Shown here in pieces: positions 7,352 through 15,041 of a stretch of DNA of 34,853 nt. Both the position numbers and the translations under genes were made by a program. The first letter of the stretch is position 1, and the number at the start of each line of letters is the position of its first letter. Origin of the DNA: Myxococcales bacterium (GTDB taxonomy: Bacteria > Myxococcota_A > Polyangia > Polyangiales > Polyangiaceae); the NCBI GenBank assembly GCA_021847645.1, contig JAJZQG010000073.1, forward strand, positions 1 to 34,853, read 5' to 3'. The notes below the pieces were generated by a model. That model worked only from the letters and a program-made list of their open reading frames with translations. It did no database searches and was not told where the DNA came from.

Positions 7352-8983
7352 ATGCCGCCGCCCAACCCGCGCCATCCGAGACCTCCTTCGATGCGCTCGC
7401 GTATCGCAGGGGACGCATGGCAAGACGATGACGAGCCTACGATCTCGATCGTCGTGACTCCGGATGAAACGTCGGAGCCGAGGCTCGAGGTCGGCGAGGA
7501 TGACTTCATCCGCGCGGAGCCGGCGGCGAACGATTGGAGAATCGCGTCGGACTGGGCGCCGCCCGAAGTGGAAGCGATCCCTCGTCCCCCCAAGGTCCCG
7601 CGGATCGCTCGCATCGCGCCGGCCGACAGGCCGCCTACCGATCGTCCGGCACGCGCCGAGACCGATCATGTTTCGACCCGGCGGCCTCGGCATCAAGGAC
7701 AGCGTCCCATGCCTCCCGAGCCCAGGCTGCCGAAGTTCTCCACGAACACGAACGCGGGTCTGGCGCATTCCACACCGGCACCTCCCGCGCCCGTCTTCGT
7801 GCTGCCCGGCTCGCGCTCGATCCCGACTCAGCCACCAACGCGACGAACCCGCTCGGATCGCGCGCCGATTGCCCAGCCCGTGATCTCGGCCGCCTCGACC
7901 CAGCCGTTGGACTCGCCCGTCGCGCCGCCGATGGTGATGACGCCGTCCGCGCCACCCGTGCAGCCCGCGCCGCTGATCGTGATGACGCCGTCCGCGCCGC
8001 CTGCCACACCCGCTCCACCGCAAGTGACGCCCTCGGCGTATCCCGCGTGGGGCCAGGCCGGCGCTGCCGGCGGCTCGGGCGCGCCCATCGCCCCCAGCCC
8101 GCAGCGACCCGTGTCGCCCGCTGGTGTCATTGGTGCCGTCGCCGCAGCCATCGTCGCTGCGCTGGCGACCGTGTCGCTGATGGTCTGGCTCACCCAGCCG
8201 TCGCCCTCCAAGCCCGCACGCGTCTCTGCGCCCGAGCCCGCCGCGGCCTCGCAGCAGCCCCGCGCGGGCGCCTCCCTCTCGGCTCCCGCGGCGTCCACCG
8301 CGCCGCCTGTCGCGCAAGGGTCTGCCGCTACGGCGCCCTCGGCATCGGCTGGCTCTTCGTCGCTTGCCGAGCTGGCCGCCAAGGGCGACCTCGATGCTTG
8401 CATGCAGATTCGCGCGCGAAAGCCCGAGGACCGGACGGCCCAAGAGTCCCTGGCGCTGGCGCGAGGCGAGTCGGTGCGCAAGCGTGCGGGGCTCGACGAG
8501 CTGGCGCGGCGGCTCCGATCCGATCTGCCGTTGTCCGCGGATCGCGAGAACCTGCGCAAGCTGCGCGAGTACCTCGACGACGGCGAGACGGTGACGGACG
8601 CGCTCGGGGTGTTGACCTCGTTGGGCACACCGATGGCCGCGGACATGTTGTTCGACGTGGGCCAGAAGGCACCGGAACGGAGCGACACGCGCGGGCTGGT
8701 CGACGATCTGTTGGCGAGCAAGGAGGTGCGCGGGGCGGCCTCGTCGGCGCTCGCGGTGGTGTTGGACCTGCGCGAGGTCCAGACGTGCGACGATGCTTGG
8801 CGGCTTCTGCCGCGTGCGATCGAGAACGCGGATCGGCGGGCGCTGCCTGGGCTCGAGCGGCTGCGGGTCAGGACGGGCTGCGGGCGATACAAGGCCGAGG
8901 ACTGCTACCGATGTCTGCGCGGCACCGACGATCTGGACAAGGCGATTCGGGCTGCGAGCGGGCGTGTCGCGCCGGGAATCTGA
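7352..8983 (+). CDS. Pro-rich single-pass membrane protein (543 aa)
   Basis: No known family. The ATG at 7352 follows CGGAG; another ATG at 7391 is possible. Residues 1-258 are disordered, rich in Pro, Ala, Arg and Thr, with VMTPSAPP occurring twice 15 residues apart; a perfect 20-bp DNA repeat at 7934-7953 and 7979-7998 underlies it. One membrane helix lies at about 259-280. The C-terminal part (about 330-543) is a helical, charged domain with TPR/HEAT-like texture and ends in a short Cys-containing tail. The layout resembles myxobacterial membrane proteins with a cytoplasmic tail and a periplasmic helical domain. It is divergent from the MFS gene (62 bp between starts) and convergent with the hydrolase gene at 9012. 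Confidence 0.7.
   Translation: MPPPNPRHPRPPSMRSRIAGDAWQDDDEPTISIVVTPDETSEPRLEVGEDDFIRAEPAANDWRIASDWAPPEVEAIPRPPKVPRIARIAPADRPPTDRPARAETDHVSTRRPRHQGQRPMPPEPRLPKFSTNTNAGLAHSTPAPPAPVFVLPGSRSIPTQPPTRRTRSDRAPIAQPVISAASTQPLDSPVAPPMVMTPSAPPVQPAPLIVMTPSAPPATPAPPQVTPSAYPAWGQAGAAGGSGAPIAPSPQRPVSPAGVIGAVAAAIVAALATVSLMVWLTQPSPSKPARVSAPEPAAASQQPRAGASLSAPAASTAPPVAQGSAATAPSASAGSSSLAELAAKGDLDACMQIRARKPEDRTAQESLALARGESVRKRAGLDELARRLRSDLPLSADRENLRKLREYLDDGETVTDALGVLTSLGTPMAADMLFDVGQKAPERSDTRGLVDDLLASKEVRGAASSALAVVLDLREVQTCDDAWRLLPRAIENADRRALPGLERLRVRTGCGRYKAEDCYRCLRGTDDLDKAIRAASGRVAPGI
7934..7998 (+). repeat. 20-bp direct repeat pair, 45-bp period
   Basis: The identical 20-mer starting gtgatgacgccg occurs at 7934-7953 and 7979-7998 inside the Pro-rich protein gene. 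It encodes VMTPSAP twice, so it marks recent in-frame duplication in the disordered region. Confidence 0.8.
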
Positions 8984-9011
8984 CGCTGCCTGGGCTCGGG
9001 CGGCGGAGCGG

Positions 9012-10118
9012 TCAAGGGAAGCGCTGGCCGCGAAGCGCGCGGTCGTGTAGCAGGAGCATCTCGTAGACCGCCGGGCCGCGGTTGAATTCGTAGGCATGCG
9101 GCCCCGGTACGACGACCAGCTCGTTCTTCACGCCGGCTTTGGTCATCGCGCGGGAGATGGCCTTGTTGGCCTGCAAGTAGTAGTCGTGGTCGCTCGTGAG
9201 CAAGCGCAGCTGCAGCGACGGGTTCTTCTTGACCGCTTCCGCTGCCCGGCGCGCCAGCTCGGGGGCGTCCTTGGTGTCGAATGCCGCCTGCATGGAGGCC
9301 ACGACCTGGAAGGCTTCGGGGCGTGTGAGCCCCACCACGAGCGCCGCGCGGCCACCCAGGCTCACGCCGTCCAGGCCCACCGCGTCGAGCGACGGCGTCT
9401 CCTTGCGCAGCTTGGGCAGTACCTGGTCGACGAGGAATGCGGCGAGCTGCCCGCCTCGTTCCCAGAGCTCATCGTCGTGCAAGGTCTCGGGTGTGTAGGG
9501 GCAAGCGACAATCAACCCTTGGTACGGGCGCTCCGCCAGAGAGCGATTGATGAGCGCCAGTCGCTTGCCGTCGGCGAATCCAAGCAAGTCTCCGCGCGTC
9601 AACGGCGGGTCGGCGAGGCGATGCACGGCCTTGGGCAGCCAGTAGTCGTCAATCCACCCGCGGGCGCCCCGGTCCGGTCCTTTCTGAGCCTCGCCCTTGC
9701 CGTGCATCGTCACCAGCACGGGCAACCTGTGATGCTCGTCCGCGTTGGCGGGAATCTCCACGACGACCCGCATGGGACCCAGCGGGGTGTCGTCCCAGCT
9801 CCAGGTCACTTCGCGCAGCTCCGCGGAGGCAATCCACGCCGGCTCGGAGGCGGACGACGTTGCGGGCGGCGCGCTGGAGGCTGCGGACGATGCTGCGGGC
9901 AGGGCGACGCTGGAAGCGGGTGCGGCCGGGAGCGCACGGGAAGGCGCCGCCGGCGAGCTCGCCAGTGGTGGTGACGGCGACGCCTTGCGGCAGCCGAGCG
10001 AGCATCCAGTCAGCACGGCGAGGGCGGCCAGGACCATCGGCCACCTCTTCGAGTCGGCAGCACGCCGCGATGCGTGTGGCGTAATTGGGTACGGCGTAGT
10101 CGGGGACTCTTGTTGCAC
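9012..10118 (-). CDS. alpha/beta-hydrolase (esterase-like) lipoprotein
   Basis: The frame begins with GTG at 10118; an ATG at 10037 (residue 28) is an alternative. A basic stretch precedes MVLAALAVLTGC, a lipobox with Cys39, so the protein is probably membrane-anchored in the periplasm. A Ser/Ala/Pro linker runs to about residue 92. The catalytic domain shows strand VLVTMHGKG (about 134-142) with the oxyanion-type HG, the nucleophile elbow GVSLGG with Ser253, and a late PGPHAYEF motif providing the catalytic His near 342; the acid is probably an Asp in LLTSDHDYY. The fold matches the putative esterase/dienelactone-hydrolase-like group. The substrate is not evident. Convergent with the Pro-rich protein gene, divergent from the small lipoprotein at 10257. 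Confidence 0.82.
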   Translation of the reverse strand: MQQESPTTPYPITPHASRRAADSKRWPMVLAALAVLTGCSLGCRKASPSPPLASSPAAPSRALPAAPASSVALPAASSAASSAPPATSSASEPAWIASAELREVTWSWDDTPLGPMRVVVEIPANADEHHRLPVLVTMHGKGEAQKGPDRGARGWIDDYWLPKAVHRLADPPLTRGDLLGFADGKRLALINRSLAERPYQGLIVACPYTPETLHDDELWERGGQLAAFLVDQVLPKLRKETPSLDAVGLDGVSLGGRAALVVGLTRPEAFQVVASMQAAFDTKDAPELARRAAEAVKKNPSLQLRLLTSDHDYYLQANKAISRAMTKAGVKNELVVVPGPHAYEFNRGPAVYEMLLLHDRALRGQRFP

Positions 10119-10256
10119 GGGAGCGCGACCATACTACGACGCGTCCGGGATTGTCGAACACCGGCACCCCTGCGCCGATGGCTTTTCCCGGCTGTGTCGG
10201 GTATCATGTCAGCAACGACTCGAGCAATGGTGCCGTGGGTGAACAAGGAGGGCGAC

Positions 10257-10577
10257 ATGTACAGGCGAGCGACGTGGTGCCTGGTTGTCGTCGGTGTTGT
10301 GGCTCTCGCGGGGTGCGCGAGGAAGGTCGATTGCGACGCGTTCTGTGCCAAGGAGGCTGCCTGCGCCGGCGAGATCGCCGTCGCGCTGCGGTCGGCGACA
10401 CCCGAGCAGATCAGCGAGCTCGGCAGCGAAGACCGCAAGACGCTCGCGGATCGCCAGCTGGCGCGGTGCAAGCCCGACTGTGCTTCGCCCACGATGCCCG
10501 GATCGATGCACACGAAGTGGAACGAGTGCCTGAAGCTGTCCGACTGCAAGGCGTTTGCCGATTGCGTGTTCCATTGA
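10257..10577 (+). CDS. small Cys-rich lipoprotein (106 aa)
   Basis: The start at 10257 is decided by a very strong ribosome-binding site, AAGGAGG at 10245-10251, although an upstream frame is open. The N-terminus MYRRATW is followed by a hydrophobic core and the lipobox LAGC (Cys21), so it is exported and lipidated. The mature part of about 85 residues has eight further Cys, spaced as Cx3C, Cx4C and later pairs, which suggests several disulfide bonds in the oxidising periplasm. No family is recognised; similar short Cys-rich lipoproteins are common in Myxococcota. The next gene (10624) starts 46 bp downstream on the same strand and may be co-transcribed. Confidence 0.8.
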   Translation: MYRRATWCLVVVGVVALAGCARKVDCDAFCAKEAACAGEIAVALRSATPEQISELGSEDRKTLADRQLARCKPDCASPTMPGSMHTKWNECLKLSDCKAFADCVFH

Positions 10578-10623
10578 CGCGCTCGAATCCCCGCTGCCCT
10601 TCTGTCCGGAGACACGCTCTGCG

Positions 10624-11763
10624 ATGACCCCGTCCTCGTCACGCGGCCGGCGACGCGCCGTTGCCCTTGCGACAGGCAGTGTCGCGCTGGCTGCTGTTGC
10701 GGGCCTTGCGTGCGGAACCGCCGCGCCGCGCACGCCTGCGATGCGCTCCACCTTGTCCGCACCGTCGTCTTCCGCTGCTTGGCCGCCTGCAACCAGTGCC
10801 GCTTCAGCTCCGCCCGTCGCGAGCGTGCCGGCCGCCAGCGCGAGCCCGCCTGCCAGTGCGTCCGCACCGCCTGTTGCGCCCGCGGATCCGGCCGTCGCTT
10901 TTCCGCCTGCCGCGTTTGCTGCTCCCTACGAGCGAGTCGCCCGGCCGGGCGACGGAGTCTGGTCCGGCTTGCCCGAGCTGGCCGGCAGCGCTGCCGAGCC
11001 TTTGGTCGTTCGAAGCGTGGTGCACCCGCATCCGGTCAAACGATTCACCTCGGTGGCCCTCGCCGCGTTCGACCTTCGGCGCGTGGAGGTCCGTCTGGCG
11101 GCCGGGACGGCAGAGCCCGAATCGCATGTCGTGCCCGCCGGGCGCAGGACCGGCCTGGTCCCGGCTTCGGAGCTGTCGCGGTTGCTCGCCGTGTTCAACG
11201 GCGGATTCCAGGCGCGCCATGGCCACTACGGCATGCGGATCGGCGAAGACCTGTACCTGCCTCCGCTGCCGGAATCGTGTACGTTCGCGTTGACCCGCGA
11301 CGGCTCGGCGATCGTGGATTCGTGGTCGGCGGTGGCGCCGCACGAGCCGCAGCTGATCGCTTGGCGCCAGACGCCGCCGTGCCTGGTGCAGCAGGGGGTG
11401 ATGAACCCGTCGCTCGAGCGGGACGCGACAGCCCGCAAGTGGGGTGTTTCGATCGAGGGCAAGCTGGAGATACGCCGGTCCGCGGTAGGGGTGGACGCGA
11501 GCGGGCAGGTCCTGTTGTTCGGGATCGGCGAAGAGGTGACGCCCAAGGATCTGGCGGTTGCGATGAAGGCAGCAGGCGCGGTGAGCTCTGCGCAATTGGA
11601 CATCAACTGGTCGTACACGCGCTTTCTCGTCTACCGTCAGCCCGAGGCAGCGGCACTGCCCGAGGTGGTCTTCACCCTGCTGCCGAAGATGAAGCACGGA
11701 AGGAAGGAGTACGTCTCCGATCCCGCCCCGCGCGACTTCTTCTACGTGCTGCGCAAGCAGTGA
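10624..11763 (+). CDS. phosphodiester glycosidase (NAGPA/YigE) domain lipoprotein
   Basis: The ATG at 10624 lies after GGAGA and gives a signal with Arg-rich start and hydrophobic core ending in LAC, a probable lipobox. A long Ala/Pro/Ser linker (to about residue 90) spans the periplasm. The C-terminal two thirds match the phosphodiester-glycosidase fold: LAVFNGGFQ, the GHYGM loop, RSAVGVDASGQVLLFGI, and LDINWSYTRF near the end, the places where the family keeps its Asn, Gly, Asp and aromatic residues. Mammalian NAGPA removes GlcNAc from GlcNAc-phospho-mannose; bacterial relatives are thought to cleave sugar phosphodiesters in the envelope, with few characterised. It follows the small Cys-rich lipoprotein gene. 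Confidence 0.85.
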   Translation: MTPSSSRGRRRAVALATGSVALAAVAGLACGTAAPRTPAMRSTLSAPSSSAAWPPATSAASAPPVASVPAASASPPASASAPPVAPADPAVAFPPAAFAAPYERVARPGDGVWSGLPELAGSAAEPLVVRSVVHPHPVKRFTSVALAAFDLRRVEVRLAAGTAEPESHVVPAGRRTGLVPASELSRLLAVFNGGFQARHGHYGMRIGEDLYLPPLPESCTFALTRDGSAIVDSWSAVAPHEPQLIAWRQTPPCLVQQGVMNPSLERDATARKWGVSIEGKLEIRRSAVGVDASGQVLLFGIGEEVTPKDLAVAMKAAGAVSSAQLDINWSYTRFLVYRQPEAAALPEVVFTLLPKMKHGRKEYVSDPAPRDFFYVLRKQ

Positions 11764-11766
11764 GTC

Positions 11767-11792
11767 CGCGGCCGTAGTCGGGAACGGCCGCG
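11767..11792 (+). terminator. terminator-like hairpin after the glycosidase gene
   Basis: CGCGGCCG (11767-11774) pairs perfectly with CGGCCGCG (11785-11792) across a ten-base loop, three bases after the TGA of the glycosidase gene. The stem is all G/C and there is no T-tract, so it may act as a Rho-assisted or mRNA-stabilising 3' hairpin rather than a classical intrinsic terminator. Confidence 0.45.
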
Positions 11793-11993
11793 CCGGACAG
11801 GGCTTCCACGAGCAGCCGCCCCCGCCCGCGCTCGGTGGCCAGTCCGGTGAGGGCGCACCGGCCCGGCGGGCGGATTCATGCTAGGCTCCCTTGGGTAGGG
11901 GAGTTCGGTCATGGCCGGTGAGCGCCGTGGGGCAAGGGGCCGCCTCACGGTCTTGACCGGGAGCACGGAGGCGTTCCGGCATCGAGGTCTGCC

Positions 11994-12791
11994 ATGAGCA
12001 TCAGGCGATTCGAACCGGGAGTGCTGGCGTTGGGGGCGTGCGTTGTCGTGGGTATCGGGAGCGAATCAGGGTGTCGTCAGGCGGAAGTCGTCGCGTCCGG
12101 AGGGGCGGTGAGCCGGGAGAACCCGGGCGTAGCGGTGCCATCCGATCGGGCGGATCCTTTCCTGCAGGCTCGGCTCGCCATGGTCGAAGAGCAAGTCGCG
12201 GCCCGGGGAGTGGCGGATCGACGCGTGCTCGACGCGATGAGGCGCGTTGCCCGTCATCGATTCATGCCGCCGGAGACATGGGACGAAGCCTACGACGATC
12301 ACCCGATGCCGATCGGGCGCGGGCAGACCATCAGCCAACCGTACATCGTGGGCAAGATGTCCGAGCTGGCGCAGCTCAATCCGCGTTCGAAGGTGCTCGA
12401 GGTGGGCACCGGTTCCGGCTATCAGGCCGCGATTCTGGCGGAGATCGCGGGCGAGGTATACACGATCGAGATCGTGCCCGCGTTGGCCCGGCAGGCGGCG
12501 GAAACGCTGTCGGCGCTGGGCTATGGCCGCGTGCACGTGCGCGAGGGCGACGGCTACATGGGTTGGCCCGAGCAGGCGCCGTTCGACGCGATCGTGGTGA
12601 CGGCAGCACCGCCCAAGGTTCCGCGGCCGCTGCTCGAGCAGCTGGCGCTGGGCGGACGGCTGGTGATTCCGGTGGGGGAAGAGGAGCAGTACCTCGACGT
12701 GGTCACCAGGACGGTCGACGGGTACCGAAGCAGGCGGGCATTGGCGGTGAGATTCGTTCCCATGATCGGCGAGGCGCAGAAGCAGCGCTGA
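11994..12791 (+). CDS. pcm: protein-L-isoaspartate O-methyltransferase, apparently exported
   Basis: The catalytic part (residues 56-265) is a typical PCMT: QVAARGVADRRVLDAMRRV, the substrate loop TISQPYIVGKM (112-122), and SAM-binding motif I VLEVGTGSGYQAA (134-146), followed by YTIEIVP and DAIVVTAAPP. It repairs isoaspartyl residues in damaged proteins by methyl transfer from SAM. What is odd is the first ~50 residues: MSIRRF followed by a hydrophobic stretch with Cys16 and Cys27 and a polar linker, which looks like a secretion or lipoprotein signal, although neither Cys sits in a perfect lipobox. Exported PCMTs occur in some Gram-negatives, but SAM supply in the periplasm is unexplained. 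The start is supported by GAGG upstream and no better internal ATG precedes the domain. Confidence 0.88.
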   Translation: MSIRRFEPGVLALGACVVVGIGSESGCRQAEVVASGGAVSRENPGVAVPSDRADPFLQARLAMVEEQVAARGVADRRVLDAMRRVARHRFMPPETWDEAYDDHPMPIGRGQTISQPYIVGKMSELAQLNPRSKVLEVGTGSGYQAAILAEIAGEVYTIEIVPALARQAAETLSALGYGRVHVREGDGYMGWPEQAPFDAIVVTAAPPKVPRPLLEQLALGGRLVIPVGEEEQYLDVVTRTVDGYRSRRALAVRFVPMIGEAQKQR

Positions 12792-12828
12792 GCTCGTCGC
12801 GCGACATGACGGCGCGCCCTCTTGCCGA

Positions 12829-14940
12829 TCAGCGCAACGGAAGCTCTTCGAGCTGCGTGCCGGCAGCGTACCCGTAGCTCACGCGCTCGTCGAACCCGTA
12901 GACGATGACTCCCACGCCTCTGTCCGACCAGACGTGGTGCACGCCGTCGTTCTGAATCCCCGGATCGACGTGTGACGGGTCCGCGGGATCGGCACCCAGC
13001 ACGGGATGGCTGAGCTGGCAGCGAAGCACTACGCCCGGAGGATCGGGAGAGCCGCGTTGCGCGTCGGTCAGGCCGTCGGCCGGAGCGCTGGTGCACGGGA
13101 CATCCTGCGCGGGCGCGCCGTCGACAAGCACGTGCGCGTCGGCCGGGGCGCTGATGACGATGAAGTCGAACGCGTACTTGTCGGGTGTCAGAAACACGTA
13201 GTCGGAGCGATACTGCTCGATGGGGGGAACGAGGATCATGCTGGGGTCGCCGCCGGGCATGGGTCTGGGAACGCCGGCGGCATCCTGGCTGGCGGTCACG
13301 GTCTCGAGGATGACCGGGTGATCGGTTTGGAGCGTAAAGTCACGCATCGCGGCCAGCTCGTGGAAGGAGCCGCGGTGGTCGAGCACGAACTGGTCGTCGG
13401 GTGGCTCGAGGGTGGTCACGACGTGCACCGGATCCTGAGCGGCCACCGACACGACGCGATAGAACTGGGGCTCTTGGACGGCGCCGATCTTCAAGCCGGC
13501 GGCGATGACCGCTTCGCTGCGGTTGGGTACGTGGGCAGCGAAGAAGCTGGTTCCGGCCGTGCGAATCGGGTCGAGCTGCTCTTCGAGGTGGTCGGCACAG
13601 CAGGAGCGCTGCGCGAGGGTGGTGAACCAGGGCGCGTCCGACGCCTCGTTGCCGGAGAACACGACGACCGGCTGGTCGGCCTCGACCAGCGAGCCGGTGA
13701 AGTCGGCGAGGAACCCGCCCGTCTCCAGGTTGAGCACGTCGAACGGTCCGAGCACCGTCTCGAAGGTGTCGCCGGATTGAAGGGCTGGGACCGGCCCGCC
13801 GGCCACCACACCGGTGGTGGTAGTGAATCGCACGCGGGTCTGCGGCCTGGTGCCGACGATGGCGACGAACGCGCGAAGATCGATCGGATTGTGGGGATCG
13901 AAGTTGGTTTCCGGATCATCGGTGTGGGCGATCGTTTGGGGCCAGCCAGCCACCACGAAGGCCGGCTCGAGTTGCCCGGGTTGGTAGGTCGACGCCTCCA
14001 CGGGCTTGAGCAGGGATGCGTCGTTGGAGAACACGTCGACATTGTCGAGCGGGTTGAACTGATAGCCGACGATCGGCACGCTGGAGCGGATTCGGTACGC
14101 GTGCCTGGTCAGGGCGGTGTTGGTGCCCGTGTTGAACTCGCCGGGTGGGCTGCCGTCGACCTCGCGGGGCCCGAGCTTGAAGACGCGCAATCCACCTGGA
14201 GGCACGGCCGCCTGCGCGACCGTCGCGACCAACGGGTCGTCGCCCGGGGCTCCGTCGTCCTGCTCCACCACGACCTGGGCCGTGAGATCGGGCTGCGGGT
14301 TGGACACGACGACCGCGTACTGCTGAGACGCGGCGTTCGAGTTGGCGGCGACCATCGCGTTGTCGAGGTCGACAGCCCAGTATTCGCAGCCGATGTTGCT
14401 CTTGTTGAGCGCGGCCTCGCCGCACAGGTTCGTGCAGCCTCCTGCCCTGCAAGCCTCGCCCTGCTGCTCGTCGCACGTCTGCGCCACCTGCGTGCCGCTG
14501 CCGTCGGGGGCGCACACCAGCACGTCGCTGCCCGAGCAACTGCGCTCGTCGGGCTGGCAGGCAGTGCAACGCAGCAGCGACGTCGCGCATACCTGTCCGC
14601 GAGCGGCGCAGTCGTCGATGGTCACCCAATCTGCGCCGCCCCCCGAACGTGCCGCGCATTGCTCGAGCACCGATGTGCACCGGATATCACCTTGTGTGCA
14701 GGCCTGTGCGTTCGACCGCGAGCCGCCGTACCATCGCTCCGACGGATCGAATCCGCAGCTGCCGAAGGCCAGCAAGGCCAGAGCCGCGGTCAATCCGGCG
14801 AGGGCGACCGCGGCTGCGGTGTTCGATTCCGCCCGACGTCTGGCCGTAGGCCGAGCCGACGACGAGGGGCGGGCAGCCTCCGACCCGGGACTTGAGCCGT
14901 CATCCTGCGGTCGCATCGGTAGGTCGGCTCGCTCGTTCAT
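12829..14940 (-). CDS. IgGFc-binding-like Cys-rich surface lipoprotein (703 aa)
   Basis: Starts MNERADLP (a second ATG eight codons in). A disordered N-terminal tail leads to a hydrophobic segment (about 43-60) ending in FGSC, a likely lipobox at Cys62, so the mature protein should sit on a membrane or the surface. Residues about 80-175 contain many Cys in short repeats (for example CTACQPDERSC), typical of myxobacterial Cys-rich modules. From about 200 onward it matches the IgGFc-binding protein N-terminal-like domain: AYRIRSSVPIVGYQFNP, DASLLKP and DQPVVVFSGNEA. Such proteins are frequent in Polyangia with unknown function; immunoglobulin binding should not be assumed. It is divergent from the FHA gene, 101 bp apart. 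Confidence 0.82.
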   Translation of the reverse strand: MNERADLPMRPQDDGSSPGSEAARPSSSARPTARRRAESNTAAAVALAGLTAALALLAFGSCGFDPSERWYGGSRSNAQACTQGDIRCTSVLEQCAARSGGGADWVTIDDCAARGQVCATSLLRCTACQPDERSCSGSDVLVCAPDGSGTQVAQTCDEQQGEACRAGGCTNLCGEAALNKSNIGCEYWAVDLDNAMVAANSNAASQQYAVVVSNPQPDLTAQVVVEQDDGAPGDDPLVATVAQAAVPPGGLRVFKLGPREVDGSPPGEFNTGTNTALTRHAYRIRSSVPIVGYQFNPLDNVDVFSNDASLLKPVEASTYQPGQLEPAFVVAGWPQTIAHTDDPETNFDPHNPIDLRAFVAIVGTRPQTRVRFTTTTGVVAGGPVPALQSGDTFETVLGPFDVLNLETGGFLADFTGSLVEADQPVVVFSGNEASDAPWFTTLAQRSCCADHLEEQLDPIRTAGTSFFAAHVPNRSEAVIAAGLKIGAVQEPQFYRVVSVAAQDPVHVVTTLEPPDDQFVLDHRGSFHELAAMRDFTLQTDHPVILETVTASQDAAGVPRPMPGGDPSMILVPPIEQYRSDYVFLTPDKYAFDFIVISAPADAHVLVDGAPAQDVPCTSAPADGLTDAQRGSPDPPGVVLRCQLSHPVLGADPADPSHVDPGIQNDGVHHVWSDRGVGVIVYGFDERVSYGYAAGTQLEELPLR

Positions 14941-15041
14941 CTCGGCTCACGGGTCCCGTCGCCCGGACATTGACAACCCATCATGCCTCGCGTTGAATTC
15001 GCTGGCACGAAAGAGGGCTTCCCGCCATCGACCGCCAGGCC

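Noticed and set aside
6503..9097. 864-codon minus-strand open frame across the MFS and Pro-rich genes
   Set aside because: Arg/Gly-rich shadow translation; the real MFS (minus, other frame) and Pro-rich (plus) proteins explain the region.
12829..14940. Immunoglobulin-binding virulence factor
   Set aside because: The domain name comes from a mammalian protein; bacterial members are widespread in soil and marine Myxococcota with no such evidence.
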